Below the pieces are notes generated by a model. The model ran no database searches and was not told the DNA's origin. It saw only the letters and a list, made by a program, of their open reading frames with translations. Below, in pieces: positions 47,412 to 57,260 of a DNA stretch of 64,000 bases (position 1 is the stretch's first letter; every line of letters begins with the position of its first letter). The stretch spans positions 598,011 to 662,010 of the forward strand of contig ML976664.1 in assembly GCA_010015655.1 (NCBI GenBank), given 5' to 3'. The position numbers were made by a program, and so were the translations under genes. The stretch is from Bimuria novae-zelandiae CBS 107.79 (taxonomy: Eukaryota > Ascomycota > Dothideomycetes > Pleosporales > Didymosphaeriaceae).

Positions 47412-48899
47412 ACTGCGTTTATTAGCTGGCGGCACGGGCACGGGCACGCCGTGAAGCAATAATCTACAGCCCCCCCATAAGCAGCCCAGGGCAGACTCTA
47501 CCATGGTTTGGCAGTCAGCGCGCCACATCAGTAAAACGCGCCACTTTAACTAGGAAAATCAAAGAAACTCAGTAATTTTAACGCCTTATAACTTTATGTA
47601 GAGCTACTATTAATAAATACTCTTTTAATTAAAGTTATATAAAAAATAAAAATCTATAGATCTAGTATTGCGGTTTTTTATAATATTATAGTTTTATTAA
47701 TTTCCTAAAAAAGTAATAAAATTAAGGTAGTTAAATTTACAAAATAATTTTTTTAGGAAGGTTTGGCAGCAGGCCTGGAAACCGTCTGCTCAGGGAGTCC
47801 TCGCGGGTGTTACGAGACGCTGTTTTCGAGCTATTGGACCGACTGGCGGGCTTGCTAGCAGGCTTACGGATAGTAGCCTTCGTCCTGCGTGCACCGGTCA
47901 TTGTAGCGGGAGCTTCTATTTAAAGTCAACGGCGATAGGTCTCCTCCAGCGTACGCGGGACTTACGCGTGGCCTTGACAGTGGGCACACGGGCTGTGCCT
48001 GTATGAGAACGCGTCTGGCGACAGGGTGGCGACAGCGCGTCGGCATTGGTGATTCAGGGCGTCTAGGGAGGCCTCGCGCAACTGCAACACCAAGAAAAGG
48101 TTAAGATAGACGTGTTTACGGCTTCATTTAACGTGGCAAAGGTAATAGGACGTGTACCACCGGCGTTTAGATATTGTATACAAAGTGGCTGGCGCGGCGA
48201 AATGATTAAGGTTTTGCCAAGGTTTCCCCGATTTTCGAGTACATCAGATCACGCGCACGGACACGGTATTGCGCTACCAACGCCTGTAAGCGTGGGATCA
48301 TCATCCTGCATGGGACATACAGCCCTAAGCCCATCCCCCTTGTCACACGCTTAGTGGCTAGCATCCTTCGCCTCCATGTCCGTAGTGTGCGCTTATCTAA
48401 CCACAGCAGCCTTATCGCAGACGTTAAGGAATGTGGCTTGCCATGCAGGAATCCTCCTGGAATCCCTCCTACACGCTGTCTACACAAGCCGAGCGCCAAA
48501 AGTCTTACAGCCTACAAGCCTTTAACCCGCAGGCGGCCCGGACCAGGCGTCTGCTCCTCCCTCGACTAGGCTCACTATAGCGCTGACTTGCTACATAGAT
48601 CCCGAAGTAAGGCCAGCTACAGCTGAATGTCGCCGTCTTAATCAAAACATTCGGCGCTTTCACTCGTCTGCTTGCTCGTTCCGCACAATGAACTGTCGCT
48701 TCGCTATGCAATTTCTTATTACTGGTCTACATACCCATCGTACTTGGTATTTGAGCATGCCGTTTCGCAACGCGACCCCCGCGATACGACCTCGCTCGTG
48801 TCTTGGCTTGGTGGTCGGGTCTCAATTCCGGCTGCTTATGCGGCGACCAATACAGACGCCTGGTCAGCCTCTCAGCCGTTGCGTCGCCTGGTCAGCCTC
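47412..48899. other. Gene-free gap with a small RIP-like AT-rich patch
   Basis: 1.49 kb between the second regulator and the P450. Positions about 47540-47760 are strongly AT-rich and TA-rich like the RIP-degraded elements, so a short transposon remnant probably lies inside the cluster. The rest (47760-48899) is balanced DNA with only motif-free short frames and no TCGGCCGA. Confidence 0.5.
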
Positions 48900-48916
48900 T
48901 CAGCCGTCGCGTCGCC
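48861..48916. repeat. 28-bp tandem duplication over the P450 stop codon
   Basis: Two adjacent copies of a 28-bp unit starting TGGTCAGCCTCTCAGC differ at one base (CCGTTGCG versus CCGTCGCG). The P450 stop codon (48900-48902) lies in the right-hand copy, so the last codons and the early 3'UTR are duplicated. Confidence 0.85.
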
Positions 48917-50715
48917 TGGGTACCACGAGGAGCTCCCCATGGAACTCCGGCACTACCATGTCGTCCCACGCCATATCTTCCGGGGTCGTGCCTGCTAATT
49001 GGAAGTCGAACCGACGGATGAGGTAGCCTAGGGCCATGTACATTTCCATATACGCGAGACTAAACGGCGGTCAGTGGTGGAACTTGCTCCATGGGGCCAG
49101 GGGTCTCGTCACGCACTTGACGCCCAGACACGATCGACTGCCGCGCGAAAAAGCCACCATGAAGCGGCTCAAACGCGCTACCTCCTCCGGCGCTTGTAGC
49201 CACCGCTCAGGATCAAACGTGCGCGGGTTGGCGAAGATCGATTCGTTGTAGTGTATGTGGTAGATGGCCATCCCGATGCGCGTTCCAGCAGGAACATGGC
49301 GCCCATCTGGCAGCGTCACACCGCCAGGAGGGACCAGCCGGGGAGTACGCGATGCCGCAGGCGACGAGTAGCGCAGCCCCTCTTTGATTACCGCTGTCTG
49401 CAAGCACGCAATTAGATCCTATGTTTCAGTCTTGGGTCGCGGCGAACAACCTACCAAATAAGGTAACTTTTCAAGTTCCGGATACGGCGCATGGGAGTCG
49501 GGCGTGGGTAGTACTGTCTTCAATTCCGCCAGTAGGCGCGAATGTATGGCAGGATTACGGACAACGTTGTACAGAGTCACCATATTGGCGATACCTGTCG
49601 TATCGTCTCCCGCTGAGATCGTCGTGAGTATTTCATCACGCAGGCCCTGCTTGTCCGGCACCACGTAGCCCTTCTCTGGTATAGGGATGAGTAGACGCTC
49701 CATGATGGTGGGGAACGACGGGAGCTTGCCCGCCTCTTTTTGTGCCAGGAAGTCGTCAATGCGACGGGCCGCGAACTGCTCAAGCTCGTGGCCCATGGCA
49801 ATGGAGCGGGACATTCGATGGGTCAGCCAGCGAGGCAGCTTGTGCAGAAGGCGGACAAACGGAAACGCCTTAATAATGTGCAGACTTGGCAAGTACTGCT
49901 TGAAAACCTGCACCGGCAACGACTTGAACTCGGGGTCATCCAAGGCCCCCAAAGATTTGCCGAAGGCGAATTGAGAAACCATGTCTGGTGATATAATGTT
50001 AGCACATAACACAAGTAACGCATTGCGGAGAACGCACCCATGGCCAGCGACTTGAGCGCCCACTCCATCGAGACCGGCTTTCCGGCATCGTAAAATTCGT
50101 CAAAGCGGCGGCAACAATGGTTAACGTGTTCCATCAGCATCGGCTCAAGGGCGTGCATGTTCTTCTTTGCAAACAAGGGCTCGAGCGGCGCTTTGCGTTG
50201 CTTGTGTCTGACCGGATCGCTTTCGGCTAAAGTGCTCGTAGGAGCCCCGAGCACTTTGTGCATAGAAGGGTCCTTGTAGAATTTGCTGTTGGGGAAGTAT
50301 AGCTTGTGATAGAATTGAGGATCGTATACATGGACCTCGTTGGGGCCCATTCGCAGGGCAGTACCTGCAGAGCAAGGTTAGCGAACCCGACATCTACTTA
50401 TTCGAACCTGTTATTGAGGACGAACCGAGTCTTTTGTGCATCTCCTCCAGTTTGAACAGCGTCTGGCCTTTTCGGCCAGGACGCGTCCCAATGTTCCAGT
50501 AGGCCTCCCAGCTAGCGTGCAATTAGCCGGAGCGGGCGTTCTGTGGCTGACATGAGTACTTACTACTCGCCAAGAGCAGCCCATTTCGAGCCTGGAAAAA
50601 TCGCCAAGGGGCTGAGGTAGATCAGGTACACGGCTCTTGCCGCATGCCAGCAGAGAAATACTGCCAAAGCAGAGAACCACGGGTGGGAGAATACTGTATG
50701 CACGATTCCTTCCAT
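48900..50715 (-). CDS. Cytochrome P450 monooxygenase
   Basis: A membrane-anchored haem monooxygenase of 511 residues in six exons (introns 50512-50563, 50365-50425, 49985-50037, 49398-49454, 49060-49116; all gt..ag, all in frame). The N-terminal anchor is [20 protein letters not shown], followed by the Pro-rich hinge SPLAIFPG. The oxygen-binding I-helix reads AGDDTT, the K-helix ExxR is EGLR, and PRLVPPGG and FDPERW follow. The haem Cys is in [10 protein letters not shown], and CLGV..LAYMEMY follows across the last intron. Every key motif is intact. In related pathways P450s hydroxylate m-cresol to toluquinol or oxidise the prenyl chain; sequence alone does not say which. It is divergent from the MBOAT gene. 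Confidence 0.93.
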
Positions 50716-50936
50716 TGTTATCGAATGAGTTGTAGTTTTCTTGTTCTCATTCGACATCTGTTTACATATAAGACGGCCAGCTTCGGGAATTGCCGTACTC
50801 GGCCGATACGTGCTCTCATCCATCTCACCGTGAAGCGGATGCGGCGCATCCACGGCCGACAGTACTCACATCCGTCTATAATGTTTGAAGATTTAGACCA
50901 CCTCAGCAGGCGACGGTCCTGCCACAATCATTCGAC
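50716..50936. promoter_or_regulatory. Shared promoter of the P450 and MBOAT genes
   Basis: 221 bp between two divergent starts. It contains TCGGCCGA at 50799-50806 and the variant ACGGCCGA at 50852-50859. Confidence 0.7.
50799..50806. promoter_or_regulatory. TCGGCCGA palindrome
   Basis: Exact copy in the context TACTCGGCCGATAC, 84 bp from the P450 start and 131 bp from the MBOAT start. Confidence 0.65.
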
Positions 50937-52325
50937 ATGGCTGCAAAGATATCAGACACCTACGCGGTCTTCTCTCCCCTCCATGCCATCTCCGGGATTT
51001 CGTTTCCGCGATTAGACTTCCAGTCATGCCTCGCGCTCTCCTTCATCACGGCCGTGCTGACGCCTTGCTTCCGTCGTGGCTCGGTGGAGCGTTACGGGAT
51101 CCTCGCGCTGCAAGTCTACTTCACAGTGCAAGCATACCTCGCGCCAGTCAAGCCCACGGGGAATCTAGCCGTGAGCTACTCATCTGGTGTGCTTCTCGGA
51201 AACCTGACGCTGCGCTATTTCGACCGTCTCTACCTTCACGTGCCTGAAGAAGAGTTTCGCCGTGTTCAGGAAGATGGCGTGGAGGAAAGGCCTGACACGC
51301 TATCTCTGAGCCAGAAACTGGGGTGGAGCGTCGAGCTGCTCACCACCACGCGAGGCGTTGGGTGGAATTGGCGCGTGCCCGGCACGCCCAAGGCTAAAAA
51401 ACGTACGCGTGCAGGATTCGTCTTTGACCGGTTGGTCCGCTGGATTGCCATGTATGGAGGCATCTTCCTCGCCGAGCGCATCTGCAATGGCATCCTCAAC
51501 GACTGGGCGCAGCTTCCGGATGGTTGGATCAAAAGCGGGCTGCTGGCAGTGACGCACAACACGGTGTTCTTGTACACCTTCGTGGTGCTTACGCTCGGCT
51601 TGACCGTTTACACACACTTTGCCATGCTCACGCTGCCGCTAGCATTGGTGTGCGTCGGGCTAGGGCTAGGACCCGCCCCCTGGAGACAGCCTGACGCCTG
51701 GCCCGCCACGTTCAACTCGCTGGCTGAAGCTTGCAGCCTGCGCGGGTTCTGGAGGTAGGGCCTGATTTGTGACAAGTTCTGCTTCGCTCGCTAACAAGTG
51801 ATCAGCCATTGCTGGCATCAGCAGATCCGGCGCACCCTCAGCGTACCGGCAACGTTCGTCCTGTCCATGTTTCCCAACTCGTTGCGGACCTCTTCCCGCA
51901 TGCCCGCCCGCCTCTTCCGCCGCTATTTCATCCTGCTGCTCACATTCGTGCTTTCCGGGGCGTTCCACACTGTCGGACATTCGACCGTGTTACGGGAGCG
52001 GCGCGGGGCTGGTGACGTGGACGCGCAGCTTCACGTCTGGGGCGAGATGCCGTTCTTCGTGGCGCAGGGGGCGGGTATTATCCTCGAAGACATGGTATGT
52101 CACATTTTGGGAATCGACGGTCGGAAAAAGGCGCCCATTGGCTACATGGTGACGGCGGTTTGGTACGGATGGACGAGGATAGAACTGAAGGCGATCCCGA
52201 TGGCAGCCACGTTTGGCATTAGCGATGGCCGCGGACCAATGTTTGCGGTGGTGGAGTTGGTGCGGGTCAGCATGGTCGCCATCCCAGGTAATTTTGTAAA
52301 GGAGGGCATTCAACGGTGGTTGTAA
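50937..52325 (+). CDS. MBOAT/wax-synthase-like membrane acyltransferase
   Basis: A multi-pass O-acyltransferase of 445 residues in two exons (intron 51755-51805; it joins in frame). Hydrophobic segments are seen at about residues 55-90, 185-275 and 305-330 and further on. The wax-synthase-like signature appears as SLRGFWSHCWHQQIRR across the intron, and the likely catalytic His is in LLTFVLSGAFHTVGH. In yanuthone D biosynthesis a protein of this general type transfers a mevalonyl unit to the hydroxylated prenylated core, and related enzymes acetylate other fungal terpenoids. Here it would cap a hydroxyl made by the P450; acyl donor and acceptor cannot be read from sequence. It shares a 221-bp promoter with the P450. 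Confidence 0.87.
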
Positions 52326-52577
52326 GATGCAAAGTACTCGGGGTGATATTTGATAGCTCTTGCCAAGCCTGCTGAATAAGAGTGAGCTGGCTATAATTAA
52401 GTGGTACTGTACGGTAGTGGGGAGCTAAGCGGGGAGCTAAGGGGAGCTACCCCGCAACTGAAGTCAGGTAGATGAGACGAAAGCAAAGGTATCTCAGAAC
52501 GCCCGCAGACCCTACCCTCACTGAATAGACTACTTGAACAAAGCCCATGGATTTCAAAACCCTCCCCACGTGTCCAA
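52326..52577. other. Convergent 3' ends, no gene
   Basis: 251 bp between the MBOAT stop and the SDR stop. A short direct repeat, GGGGAGCTAAG, occurs around 52418-52447. Confidence 0.5.
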
Positions 52578-53673
52578 TCACACCTTGGTCATCCATACTG
52601 GGACCGTCGTCAGTTTCGCCATCTCGTCCACCGTCTCGTTCCACAGCATTTTCTGCACCTTCTGGCCGTCTGCAGACTGGACATAGGCAGCCGGTCTAAC
52701 AAGCAACACGGTTAGCATCCATAAAAGCATGTCATGATTGTGCAACTTACTCGGCGACTTCCTTGTCGGCAAGGAGCTGGCCGTGCGACTCTGGGCCGGC
52801 CACAAGCGCCGCATGGAGCGCAATCCAGCCTGCTTTCTCGGGTGATCGTGCGCGAAGCGCTTTGACGGCGCTTACCGGAATGCGAAGATAGATGGGCAAC
52901 ACATCGCTCATGCCCGTGTCAACCATGCCGGGACAGAAGCTGTTGACAATGACCTTGTCGCTGTTCAGGTGTTTCGGCAGCTCGTACAGGAACAGCACGC
53001 AGAGCAGCTTGCTGTCGGCGTAACGAGCAAAGGGAATGAAGCTCTCCTCGCTATCAAAATGGGCGAGCACCGTCTCGTCAGCCTTGAGCGGCGCCTTCTT
53101 GGCCAGGGCGGTGGCGCCGTGCATGCGGCTGCCGGTCCAAGTGACGCGCGAGGGGCTGCCCGTCTTGTCGGCCGTGGCGGTCAGCAGGGGGAGCAGCTCG
53201 AGCAGGAGCAGCACGTTGGAGAGGTAGTTGACCTGGACGTTCTTCTCGTGACCGGTGCACGCCAGCTCGCGCTTGAGGGTGCCAATGCCGGCGTTGAGCA
53301 TGAGCACATGCAGCTCCGAGTGCTCTGCGAGGAACGTCTTGGTGAAGGTTTGGACGCTCTCGTAGTCCTCGGTGTCGAGCTTGATGATCTTGACCACGGC
53401 CTTGGGGTTGGCCTTCTTGACGCTTTCGCGGGCAAGCAGCGAGCGGCGCACGGCCTCGCCCTTTGCGACATTGCGGACGGCGAGGATGACGGTGGCGGCC
53501 TCGAGCTCCAGCAGCTGCTGTGCAATGTCCAGGCCGATGCCCGAGCTGGCGCCGGTGACGATGGCGGTCTGGCCACGCAGGCTGATGCCCTTGGGCAGGG
53601 GTGTGACGGGCGGCTGGAAGAAAGGCATGACGAGGTGGGTGGTAGAGTCGATGGCGGCGAGAGCGTTGTTCAT
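52578..53673 (-). CDS. Short-chain dehydrogenase/reductase
   Basis: An NAD(P)-dependent oxidoreductase of 346 residues in two exons (intron 52696-52750, in frame). The cofactor motif is TGASSGIG (about residue 40), the NAG motif is LNAGIG, and the catalytic Tyr and Lys are in RYADSK; the expected Ser falls within TWTGS. After NSFCPGMVDT the protein has the extra C-terminal part usual for the retinol-dehydrogenase-like fungal SDRs. In epoxyquinone pathways an SDR interconverts quinone, quinol or cyclohexenone carbonyls; a role on the ring is inferred. It is divergent from the cupin gene. A GGGGAC hexamer array starts right at the 5' side of the start codon. Confidence 0.92.
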
Positions 53674-53727
53674 GGGACGGGGACGGGGACGGGGACGGGG
53701 ACGGGGACGGGGACGGGGGCGGGGACA
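53672..53727. repeat. GGGGAC hexanucleotide microsatellite at the SDR start
   Basis: About eight near-perfect GGGGAC units lie directly upstream of the SDR start codon on the minus strand (GTCCCC in mRNA sense). They sit in the probable 5' leader, where length changes could affect translation. Confidence 0.8.
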
Positions 53728-53944
53728 AGAGCACGCAGTGGCGTGACAGGAGGCATTGGCCGTTGTTTAATAAGGGCATACACGAACAAACAAGCAACTT
53801 CCGCCGTTTCTCGGCCGACAGTGCCACAGCGCAGTCACGTCGCGTCTCGCCCGCTCCGCATTGTGAGTGGTCAATAAGTACTTCTCGATTCTTCTGTGGT
53901 GCCTCTGGAAGCAGCCCCAGAAGAAGCAACATTTCCCATCCACC
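53674..53944. promoter_or_regulatory. Shared promoter of the SDR and cupin genes
   Basis: 271 bp between two divergent starts, with the hexamer array on the SDR side and TCGGCCGA at 53811-53818 in the middle. Confidence 0.7.
53811..53818. promoter_or_regulatory. TCGGCCGA palindrome
   Basis: Exact copy in the context TTCTCGGCCGACAG, 134 bp from the cupin start and 138 bp from the SDR start. Confidence 0.65.
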
Positions 53945-54862
53945 ATGGCACCTGCGCAGCCGCAAACCTTCACCGCGGGCGCCGACCCGCTGACCAAGTA
54001 AGTGCACGCGCGCCAAGACCACCCGTTCACCGTGCCCCCACAGAGCCCAGCAAGCTAACGCAGCGGCCCGCGCCGATTGCAAGGTTCGATGGCGCAATCT
54101 CCATGGCCAACGTGCCGCGCGCCCCCGATCGACAGTTTGCGTTCCACGGCTTCATGCGCCCATGGCTAGGCATCTACGCGAAGCTCATCGCCGGCGGCAA
54201 GAAGCCCCCGACCCATTTCCACGTCCACCAAACCGAATTCTTCCGCGTGCTCAAGGGCAACCTCAGCGTCGACATCAACGGTCACCGCGTCGATCTCACC
54301 CCAAAAGATGGCGAGTACACCGTACCGCCCTTTACACACCATGTCATCTACGGTACCCCCGGCACCGAGCAGAACGAGGTCGAGTTCGAGGTCAGCGCCG
54401 AGGAGAAGCGTGACGGCGAATACGCAATGGATCAGCCTTTCTTCGAGAACTGGTACGGCTACCAGGAAGATGTATTCCAGCGCGGTGTGAAGCTCGACTT
54501 CATCCAAGTGCTTGCAGTGCGTCATAGCCACTAATCTGCTTTCCAACCATCTCTAACAATCTGCCGTTTAGATGTTCGATGCCGGCGACACGTACCTGTC
54601 GCCTCCTGCATGGGTTCCTTTCCGCACTTTTCTGAGCATCTGGTTGACCATAATCATCGGCCGCTACATCGGTGGCTTGCTGGGCTATGCGCCCTTTTAC
54701 CCGGAATGGACCACCGACTGGGACGCCGCTTGCGACCAGATGGAACGGCATTGGACGCAGAAGCGTTTCGCGAAACGAGACGCGCAGGAAAAGGCGCGTC
54801 GGAGATTTGGTCTCACTAGCGCTAATGGCGCACATGCCAATGGGAAGAAAAAGGCCTTGTAA
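53945..54862 (+). CDS. Cupin-fold protein with a C-terminal membrane segment
   Basis: A 269-residue protein in three exons (introns 53998-54050 and 54517-54571). The cupin barrel has the first metal motif THFHVHQTEFFRVLKG (HxHx4E) and the second around VPPFTHHVIYG. After the barrel, residues about 185-215 form a hydrophobic segment (TFLSIWLTIIIGRYIGGLLG), then a basic tail (KRFAKRDAQEKARRR). The single-domain cupin is therefore tethered to a membrane. Cupin-like proteins occur in fungal quinone and meroterpenoid clusters, where they may act on epoxyquinone intermediates; the reaction here is unknown. Start chosen at the ATG with CACC context. It is the last gene of the cluster on the right. 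Confidence 0.85.
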
Positions 54863-55138
54863 ATATGGTGTTGGGCATCAGCATGCATAAGCATGTTTAC
54901 GATCTTTTCTAGTAGGTAAATGGGGTTATGAGCGCTGCGCAACAACACAATGACATAGACGTTTAAAAATATCGATCATATAGGCGGAGTTAAGGGTACC
55001 ACAATACGATACATAGCAGCATCGCAAACTCGGTCCATCAATGGCAGGTATCCAATGCTCTGACAGATGAGTGGGGCTCAAAAGTGGACAGAAAGTCCAC
55101 ATGTATTGTGTGTGTGCTGAGACTAGCTATCTATAGTA
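54863..55138. other. No gene
   Basis: Short flank between the cupin gene and the pogo element. TA at 55137-55138 is the left target site of that element. Confidence 0.5.
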
Positions 55139-56965
55139 ACGTGTTTCACCAGTCATTGAGCCACACCAGTCACTGAGCCACCCCACCAAAACTGACGCAG
55201 CTTTCTACACGATAGCTCAACAACGCAACAGTTAAATTTAATATAAATAGATTAATATAATAGCTATAATCTCTAGGTACACTAAGTCCTTCTATGGCCT
55301 TGCTTATGGCAGTTGCTGCATGTAGGTGGTGCTCGTGATCGTCCTGCACGGTCCTCCTGCTCTACCTGCTGGAGCACCCTTTTAGCCTCTGCAGCCAGCC
55401 TTCGACCTTCCTCAGCCTGTAGAGCCCCTCCAGAGGTAATATACTGCCTACGCCTCTCCTGTCTTTGTCTACAACGTTAATTAGTAGCCTGTAGTTTCCT
55501 AATATCTTCTACTAGGAGAGTCACTATATTCATAGCATACTAACAGCTCTTAACTAGCTGCCTAAGCATCTAGTGTATAGGGCTCTGAGACGGTCGTTGT
55601 AAACGATCACGTATAAGCCTAGCCTGCTGCTCAACCTGAGTAGTAGTGTGAGGCGTCTCAGCTGTCCATGCTGGCTCAGCGCCCGTCTGTAGTGGTGACG
55701 GTGTCCTGACTACAGTCAGGCATGAGAGGACCCGATCAGGACAGGTAGGCACCAGCCCTGTCGCTTGAAAGCCAGCCTTGATGTTCTGCTCTGTAAAAAC
55801 AGCCCTACGTACACGTGGGTAGATTGACAGGAACTCTTCCTTGTCTACATGATAGACACGCTGTCTAGCCAGCTCAGTCACTTCATGTCCGTACGCTGTC
55901 TTGAGAGGTGAGAAACAGCCGACATCTAAAGGCTGTAGGAGGTGGCTCGTATGGGCAGGCATACACAGGCTGATAATCCTGTGTGTCCTACAGTATTAAT
56001 CGAACTCAGGGGTAGCATGGCTGCTATAACCGTCTAGAATAAGCAGCCGCCAGGTGCCGACTGTACGAGACTCTGTATGCCGAGTGAAGTGCTCTAGCCA
56101 GGTAAGCCCTAGGCTATCTGTCGTCCAGCCATTGTCGCTGACAGCCAGTACCCAGCCAGCAGGTAGGTCAGTATACCAGCTAGCCTAGTGGAGCTTGCTA
56201 GGTAGGATGATAAGGGGTGGTATAGACCACCCAGCTGCGCAGACGGCTTCAATCGTCGTAACGTAGTCTCGATTGCCTAGCTGTATGTGTATAGCCCTGC
56301 CTATAGTGTCTGAGCTGGTGACTACTCTAGACGTAGAGGCGACCCCCATTAGGAAGCCTGTCTCGTCAAAGTTGTAAGTGTCTGTATCCTATATGCCGTA
56401 TGTCTGTCGCGTCTCCTCCACAAGCTTGTACCAGGCAGAGATCTTAACAGGATCCTCACAGAGCGCGCGCTGACTGTGGAAGCTCCTAGTCCACTTAGTC
56501 TGTAGCTCTGGCTGAGCCTTGATGAAGCGTGATACCCAGTTCTTACCCACTGGCTGTGGGGCAGGGATCTGGCCGCGCGCAGCGAGTAGATGGTCGGCCA
56601 TCCTACGTACGTCGATGATGTAAGGTGGAAATCCACGTCTGTTGAGGTCTAGTATCCACTCTACTAGAGCCTGCTCCTCTGTAGGATGTAGCTTTCGTTT
56701 CTGGGCGTTAGCAACGGCCCGAGGTAGGTAACCGTTAACACGTCAACGTAGGGTAGATCAATCAATATCATAGAGCCTTGCAGCGTTTCGGTAGCTAGAA
56801 ACCTGTCTTATCTAAATCGCATGGGTCGATAGAGCTAGCCTGGCTTCCTTTTCAAGCTGGCGGGTGCGTTGTGTGGTGGGCATCGTGGGTGTTGTGTAGA
56901 GACGCGTCGCGATCTTGGTGGGGTGGCTCAGTGACTGGTGTGGCTCAATGACTGGTGAAACACGT
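55139..56965 (-). mobile_element. pogo-family (Tc1/mariner superfamily) DNA transposon with perfect TIRs
   Basis: A 1827-bp element with perfect 51-bp terminal inverted repeats (55139-55189 and 56915-56965). They begin ACGTGTTTCACCAG and each contain two copies of a CCAGTCA(T/C)TGAGCCAC phrase. TA flanks both ends (55137-55138 and 56966-56967), the target duplication of this superfamily. The transposase on the minus strand is interrupted by stops. The element sits just outside the cluster. Confidence 0.93.
55571..56883 (-). pseudogene. pogo/Tigger-like DDE_1 transposase, broken
   Basis: The start at 56883 reads MPTTQRTRQLEKEARLAL and then SSYRNAARLYDID, the psq-type helix-turn-helix. A CENPB-like region follows (GKNWVSRFIKAQPELQTKW). 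The catalytic residues are in YNFDETGFLMG (near 56370), RLLILDGYSSH (near 56020) and HLLQPLDVGCF (near 55940), the DDD triad of the family. Stops occur near the start (about 56820), before the first Asp (about 56390) and after the second (about 55990). At least some are C-to-T type changes. The enzyme is not expected to work, while the terminal repeats remain intact. Confidence 0.85.
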
Positions 56966-56967
56966 TA

Positions 56968-57245
56968 CACGAACAGAGAATCGATGACTAAGCAGATGCA
57001 CGGTGGACCGTAGGGTCACCAGGGCAACTGACATGCTCAATCACTTTATCATGCCATGTGCCTAGGGGGATAGTTGAGACAGGACGTAATAAGAATTTAA
57101 TTCGATAACCCAGTGGTAAGCCATTGAGTTCTCCCATGCGTTTAATCTTTGAATCCTTCGCTGAATCATGGAGGATTCCCGAAGACGTTTAATGCTCTTC
57201 AGCTGACGAACGTGTTTTATCAGAATTTGATTCACCTGGTTCTTT
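56968..57245. other. No gene
   Basis: Balanced DNA between the pogo element and the LINE. It ends at the left copy of the LINE target duplication. Confidence 0.45.
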
Positions 57246-57260
57246 CTTCGAAGACATTGT
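57246..57260. repeat. Target-site duplication of the LINE, left copy
   Basis: CTTCGAAGACATTGT occurs at 57246-57260 and again at 63211-63225, exactly on the two sides of the LINE. Confidence 0.9.

Noticed and set aside
53167..53174. TCGGCCGT in the SDR coding region
   Set aside because: One mismatch to the palindrome and inside codons of the SDR; not counted as a site.
52969..53877. 302-codon plus-strand frame
   Set aside because: It is antisense to the SDR gene and rich in Gly/Leu/Val/Gln from GC-rich codons, without motifs.
53078..54097. 339-codon minus-strand frame over the SDR and cupin starts
   Set aside because: It is a GC-driven shadow, Arg/His-rich, and overlaps two genes with intact motifs and splice sites.
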